Assembly (NCBI GenBank): GCA_002104905.1
Contig: MCFE01000357.1
Location: 23,900 to 87,899, forward strand
DNA from: Basidiobolus meristosporus CBS 931.73
Taxonomy: Eukaryota; Basidiobolomycota; Basidiobolomycetes; Basidiobolales; Basidiobolaceae
Length of the DNA: 64,000 nt
Direction: 5' to 3'
In this document: piece after piece, positions 59,907 through 64,000 of the stretch
Position numbering within the stretch: the stretch's first letter is position 1
Layout: each line of letters opens with the position of its first letter
Position numbers and translations under genes: made by a program
The notes under the pieces: model-generated
Database searches by the model: none
What the model saw: only the letters and a program-made list of their open reading frames with translations
Told to the model about the DNA's origin: nothing

Positions 59907-60090
59907 TTATTGGTGATTGTTTGAGTCCATATGGAGATTTTATAAGCCTGCAGATCAAATGGGGGTAATATTGGTCAACAAACCCATCAGGCTGGTTGAT
60001 ATACATGTTCTCATCAAGTTCACCATTCAAAAATGTAGTTTTTATATCCATTTGATGAATAAAAAGCTGATATTTGGCTGCAATAGCCAA
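59907..60090 (-). mobile_element. Copia RT piece separated by the LINE, ending at a telomeric seam
   Basis: Minus strand: [37 protein letters not shown] and [14 protein letters not shown] match copia RT. This continues the copia at 57946 across LINE copy 1. It ends at GGCTGCAATAGCCAA, where the complete copia continues further, and is followed at once by TTAGGGTTAGGG. Confidence 0.85.
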
Positions 60091-60102
60091 TTTAGGGTTA
60101 GG
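60091..60102 (+). repeat. Two interstitial telomere repeats
   Basis: TTAGGGTTAGGG joins the broken copia to the 3' end of LINE copy 2. It is in the same orientation as the terminal telomere. Confidence 0.9.
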
Positions 60103-60878
60103 GGGGGAGACAGTCACCAACAGGTGAAATCTTTATTTCAGTTGAAACAAAGAAGCCAGCTCTACTGTTGTAGCTTTGATACAAGAGTGTGTAGCTGAGG
60201 GGAATTTGTAGGTAAGTTAATAAGGAGTGATGATAGTTCTTCAGTGCTCAAGACACTGTTCAGTGGGAAGGGGGGTAGCAAGAGAGATAAGAATGCCTTG
60301 TGAACAACATTAATGAGGGGAATGTGATAAGGATTGATATTCATCATAAAGGGAGTATGCTGCTGCAGATATTGCTGCCAAAGGTCTGTCAAGTACTTCA
60401 GGTAGGCCAGCTTGGGTTTTTCTGACTGCAGAATATAGTGAGCAAACTTCTTGACTTCAGGATCTCCAAGTATAGTTCTCCAGCAGGAGCCAGGTGTTGT
60501 GTGGTGTGTTCTCTTCCAGGCCTTGATCAGTGGGTTGTTGCAGTTGTGAAGACTGAGGTATAATCTGGTTCTAAGGTAGAGAAGTCTGATCTTATAGGGC
60601 ATAAACCCAAAAGCACCAAGAATAGCATGTCTGTAGGGGCATTCAGGCAGATGAGGCACCAGGGAGGTAATGCACCATACTGCAAACTTGTCAAGCTTAG
60701 TGCAGTCTCTAGAAGTAAGAGAGAGAAGTGGTAAGCCAAATTCCAGGACAGGAAAAAAAAAACTGCTTGAGTAGATGGAGGCAGCTGGGAGCTGAAGTTG
60801 CAGGAGGGGTAACAGCCAGTAGCTTGTGGAGTGCCTGTCTTGCCAGGATAATTCTCTTCTACAGGTGTGCTCCAGAGT

Positions 60879-62930
60879 CTAGTCCAGTAGGAAGGAAAGG
60901 AAAGCCAAGATATGTAGCAGAAACCTGAGCAGGTAGAGTGGAGCTCTCCAAGTTGATTGGAGAGCCCAAAGGTACAGTCTTTGCAATGGAAAGCTGGAGA
61001 TTATTCTTCTGCAGATACGGTGGATGGTCTGGGAGTCTTGCTGCATATTGGAGGAGGATATTCTGATGTCATCAGCAAAGAGAGTAACCAGGCAGTCAGC
61101 TGAGAGTCTTGGGAAATCATTCAGGAAGATGGCAAACAGTATAGGACCAAGCACAGAGCCTTGAACCACTCCATTAGGAACTGAGAACACAGCTGATTGC
61201 TCACTTGGGTGCAGAATTCTTGCTTGTGGATCCAGAAACAGAGACCTGACAAGGAGGGTGAGAGAGGTACTGGAGAAGCATTGCAACTTGGACCAAAGCA
61301 GATTTCTGTCAACTGAATCAAAGGCCTTAGTAATATCAAACAGAACGGAGGGATACTTGCACTGGAGAGAGTGATCTTGGCTAAGTATGACTGCATATTC
61401 CAAGGAGAGGCCAGGAACAAAGCCAAACTGTGCAGGATGAAACTTGAGGGAGTCAGAGTAGAGCTCCTGAGCAAGCAGAAGCTCAAACACCTTTCTGCAG
61501 GTGGGCAGCAGAGATATTGGCCTGTAGGAGCTAGGATCCAGGTGCTTTCCTTTATCCTTGTACAGTGGCAGAACATTTGCAAAGGACCATTCCTCAGGAG
61601 TAGAAAGCTGGGCTGAGCATTGCTGAAACAGTGGAAGCAGAAGTGCAGACATGGCCTTGGTACTAGTCTTCAGAAGCTCATAGGAGATTGTGTCCACACC
61701 TGGAGCAGTAGAGTTGGGAAGCCTCTTGAGCACATTATGGATTCTCTCTTGATCAAGTGCAAGTGGGATGGGCAGAGTCTTGAAGTCAGGATGAAAGCCA
61801 GGAGTAGAGTACTGCTTTGTAGAGAAGAAGATGTTAGCCAGCTGTTCTGTTGAAGGTAACTTCCTGGAAGAGGGCCTCATTGCCCTGTAGAGTCTTGATA
61901 CTGTTCTTGTCATAGAGTTGGAAGATTGCAGAGGCAAAGAACTCATAATATGATCCCAGAGCTGAGTATGCAGAGAGTGGTGAGTTGCCTTGGAGTGGTG
62001 TATTGCTGTCAGGAGGAGTTTCTCTGTTTTTGGGTTAGGGAAACTCAGGTAGCTTTGTTGCAGGGCTGAAACAATGGATTCCCATTTTCTTGAGGTAACA
62101 GCAGTAGTCTTGCATGACAGTGAGAGGGAGGCAGACACCAGAATCAGATGCTTCACAAAGAGCCAGGCATAGTTGAGATCATCTGGCAGAGAAAGTAGCA
62201 AACTGGCAAGCTTCAAGTAGTTCCCAAAGTCTTTCTTCTGATTCTTGGTAGCTTTGTGGGTGAGCACAGTAAGTTTTGGCAGCTTCTTCTTCACAACTGG
62301 TTGCATAGAAAGGGACCAGGCTGGGTGGTCAGAGGCTCTCAAGGATCCTAGCTCAGCTCCAGAGAATTGCTTGACTTCATTCACAAAGTAGAGGGCAGCA
62401 GCAGAAGGGCAGATCCAGTCAACACATCTTTTCTCAGATTGAGCACCTAGTGCTAGCAGGTGGCTTTCTCTCAGGCAGTTCAGTAGGAATGTAGACCTTG
62501 GCTTCATTCTTGCAGTCAGAGTAGTCTTGTTCTCAGGATGGGGAATGTTGAGATCTCCAAGCAATATAACAGATGTTGATATAGATTGTTGGTATTGCTG
62601 AACCTTCTGGCATATAACTTGCACTTCCTGAAGGGGGAGACTTGGAGGCAGATAGCAGAGCACCAGACTGATAGTTGGCAACTGGAGAGCAGCACAGTAA
62701 GGGGAGTAAAGAGGAACACAGAGCTGAGGAGTATTGATGGTAGAAGAGATGAAGCAGATAGAGGAGGTATTCTTTGTTCTAGGAGTAGAAAAGCAATATA
62801 GATTAGTCAAAAGTATAGAGGGTAGCTGGACATCAATCAAACACAGGAGGGAAAATCTTGAAAGAAGTCTCTCTAGAGTTGGTCTTGATGGCTGTATGCT
62901 GTTGCAGTTAGGCAACAGAACTTCAGGTAG
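60879..62930 (-). pseudogene. LINE copy 2 ORF2: endonuclease-like plus reverse transcriptase
   Basis: An open frame directly after the ORF1 TGA and in the same frame; no ATG occurs within the first 120 or so codons. The endonuclease-like part has NCNS near its start, VILLGDLNIPHPE (GDxN), RCVDWICPS and ASDHPAW (SDH). The position expected to hold the catalytic Glu after VQ is Leu (LIDVQLPS, codon 62823-62825). RT at about residues 400-640 has YRPISLLPTCRKVF, FDITKAFDSVDR, GVVQGSVLGPILFAIFLND and FADD. A 1-bp loss near 61015 shifts the frame and ends it at 60879. Function: reverse transcription of element RNA. Confidence 0.85.
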
Positions 62931-63783
62931 TCAGGCAGAGGTTGTAGCTTCTTCAGAGGCAGCATTGACAATGTGACCTGCAGAGTCCCAGAGCTCTTCA
63001 AATGGTGCATCACTTAAGTCAGCAAGGAGGGAAATGGCATGGTTCTTGAGGAAGTATGCCACATCATAGGAGGGGGCTTGTCTCTTGATGGCAGCAAAGA
63101 AAGACAGAATGGCAACATGGGCTGGAGGCTTGTTGAACAGTAGAGAGTCAGAGGATTCAGATTCTTCAGGCACTATCTTGAAGTCAGTTTTCAGCCAGTT
63201 AAGGTTCTTCTCCACAAAGGCAACAAATGGGTCAGCAATGTTTTGGTCTAGGATAACCTCCAGAATCTTCCCTTTTCTCCAGGCCAGATTGACAATTCTT
63301 GAGAGCTGAATATTGCATGCCTTGAGTGCTTTCCTGATGTTGGAAATGGGAGTCCAGGGAACTTGCTTCAAGTACACCACAGTCCAGGTAGAAGCTGGTG
63401 GTAGGTTTGCTGGGGGCTTGTAAGTCCTTCTGTGTGGCAATGGAGCTGCAGTAGTCAGATTGGAGTCCACATTCTCAGTAGAGGGTTTGCTTGATGTGTC
63501 TTGCTGAATGGTACTGGAGCTGGATGTGCTGATTATTCTTGCTAGAACCTTGCCTGCATAAGTCTGAGGTATAGCTGAGGTGACTGTAGTGGTGGTGGCA
63601 GCTGGTGCAGGTGGAGAGGCAGAAACTGAAGCAGGAACTGAGGTCACCTGGGAGAAGGCAGTAGAAGCAGGTTTTCTGGGAGGAACAGAGTTCACTATCC
63701 AGTTGTTCTGTAAAACACTGGAGTAGCTTTTCTGTGGAACAGGATCTTGCTCTTGAACAGGAACAGAAACAGGAGGCTGGGGC
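62931..63783 (-). CDS. LINE copy 2 ORF1 (gag-like), 5' end fused to the telomere
   Basis: The frame is open from the telomere to a TGA at 62931-62933, about 284 codons within the element, with no ATG seen at its start. The N-terminal part is Pro/Ser/Thr-rich (VPVQEQDPVPQKSYSSV, SVSASPPAPAATTTTVTS). The middle part, TWTVVYLKQVPWTPISNIRK ... NLAWRKGKILEVILDQN, resembles the RRM-like domain of some fungal LINE ORF1 proteins. No CCHC knuckle is seen. The stop is followed directly by CTA. The frame continues upstream through the telomere as Asn-Pro repeats, so the natural start is missing or lies in lost sequence. Confidence 0.7.
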
Positions 63784-64000
63784 TTAGGGTTAGGGTTAGG
63801 GTTAGGGTTAGGGTTAGGGTTAGGGTTAGGGTTAGGGTTAGGGTTAGGGTTAGGGTTAGGGTTAGGGTTAGGGTTAGGGTTAGGGTTAGGGTTAGGGTTA
63901 GGGTTAGGGTTAGGGTTAGGGTTAGGGTTAGGGTTAGGGTTAGGGTTAGGGTTAGGGTTAGGGTTAGGGTTAGGGTTAGGGTTAGGGTTAGGGTTAGGTT
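63784..64000 (+). repeat. Telomere (TTAGGG)n, chromosome end
   Basis: 217 bp of uninterrupted TTAGGG units, about 36 copies. The last unit reads TTAGG before TT, probably a sequencing or assembly end effect. The G-rich strand runs 5' to 3' toward the window end, as expected at a right chromosome terminus. Confidence 0.97.

Larger units (their letters stand above)
60103..63783 (-). mobile_element. LINE (non-LTR) retrotransposon copy 2, nearly complete, abutting the telomere
   Basis: The 3' end is inward (GACTGTCTCCCCCCC then CTAACCCTAA on the minus strand) and the 5' end touches the telomere at 63783/63784. Gene order on the minus strand is ORF1 (to 62931), an endonuclease-like domain, RT, then a C-terminal region (60162-60659). 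It is near-identical by eye to copy 1 over their shared 1.9 kb. One frameshift near 61015 and a TAG at about 60864-60866 break the present frame. There is no poly(A); AATAAA lies close to the 3' end. Confidence 0.92.

Noticed and set aside
62586-63309. Plus-strand frames inside the LINE
   Set aside because: Antisense shadows of ORF1/ORF2 of LINE copy 2.
60103-63783. Penelope-like element as explanation for the terminal element
   Set aside because: Gene order ORF1-endonuclease-RT, and RT motifs FADD and GSVLGPILF, are those of a LINE. No GIY-YIG domain is present.

Overview
The window is the right-hand end of a fungal chromosome or contig. It closes at position 64000 in about 36 copies of TTAGGG. 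Fungal origin is inferred from three things: short GT-AG introns (mostly 50-90 nt, up to 18 in one gene), a set of fungal proteins (AcuK/Ert1-like regulator, Msn2/4-like C2H2 factor, APSES/KilA-N factor, CSC1/DUF221 channel), and fungal-type copia, CACTA and LINE elements. I cannot place it to phylum with confidence. No rRNA or tRNA gene was found by eye, and there is no CRISPR array.

Layout. (1) Positions 1 to about 19.7 kb are an AT-rich graveyard of nested transposons. They include several copies of one Ty1/copia family (one complete element at 9690-14368 with a perfect 5-bp target duplication), a solo LTR of an unrelated family, a CACTA-type (Transposase_21) relic on the minus strand interrupted by the complete copia, and a broken repeat-containing ORF set at 15.2-17.1 kb. 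(2) About 19.7-23.95 kb is unique-looking DNA with no gene I can support. (3) 24-54.9 kb is a compact gene island: C2H2 factor, cullin-4, threonine aldolase, mitochondrial repeat protein, eIF3m, MOZART1, MTG1 GTPase, AcuK-like PAS protein, acidic protein, DUF202 membrane protein, PH-like protein, enolase-phosphatase, ribosomal protein uL2, TAF4, NAD-dependent reductase, secreted protein, CSC1 channel and APSES protein. Exon models were built by hand. For those with complete models (cullin-4, eIF3m, threonine aldolase, MTG1, MZT1, UTR4, TAF4, reductase, DUF202) the exon lengths sum to a multiple of three. (4) 56.1-64 kb is a second transposon block. Copia pieces in head-to-head arrangement are interrupted by a 5'-truncated LINE, and the copia then stops at 60090 in two TTAGGG repeats. 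These are followed by a nearly complete LINE of the same family that runs directly into the telomere.

Most notable system: the terminal LINE family. Both copies lie with their 3' ends inward. The 3' end is C-rich and joins CCCTAA units instead of poly(A). The endonuclease-like domain seems to lack its catalytic glutamate. ORF1 and ORF2 share one frame separated by a single TGA followed by CTA, the classic stop-codon readthrough context. The orientation is what would result if the telomeric G-strand 3' end primed reverse transcription on a CCCUAA-ended RNA. Together these suggest a telomere-capping, endonuclease-independent LINE with readthrough-controlled ORF2 expression. This is a hypothesis from sequence only.

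The genes of the island are housekeeping (translation, transcription, ubiquitin ligation, microtubule nucleation, methionine salvage) and regulatory, with no visible operon-like logic.
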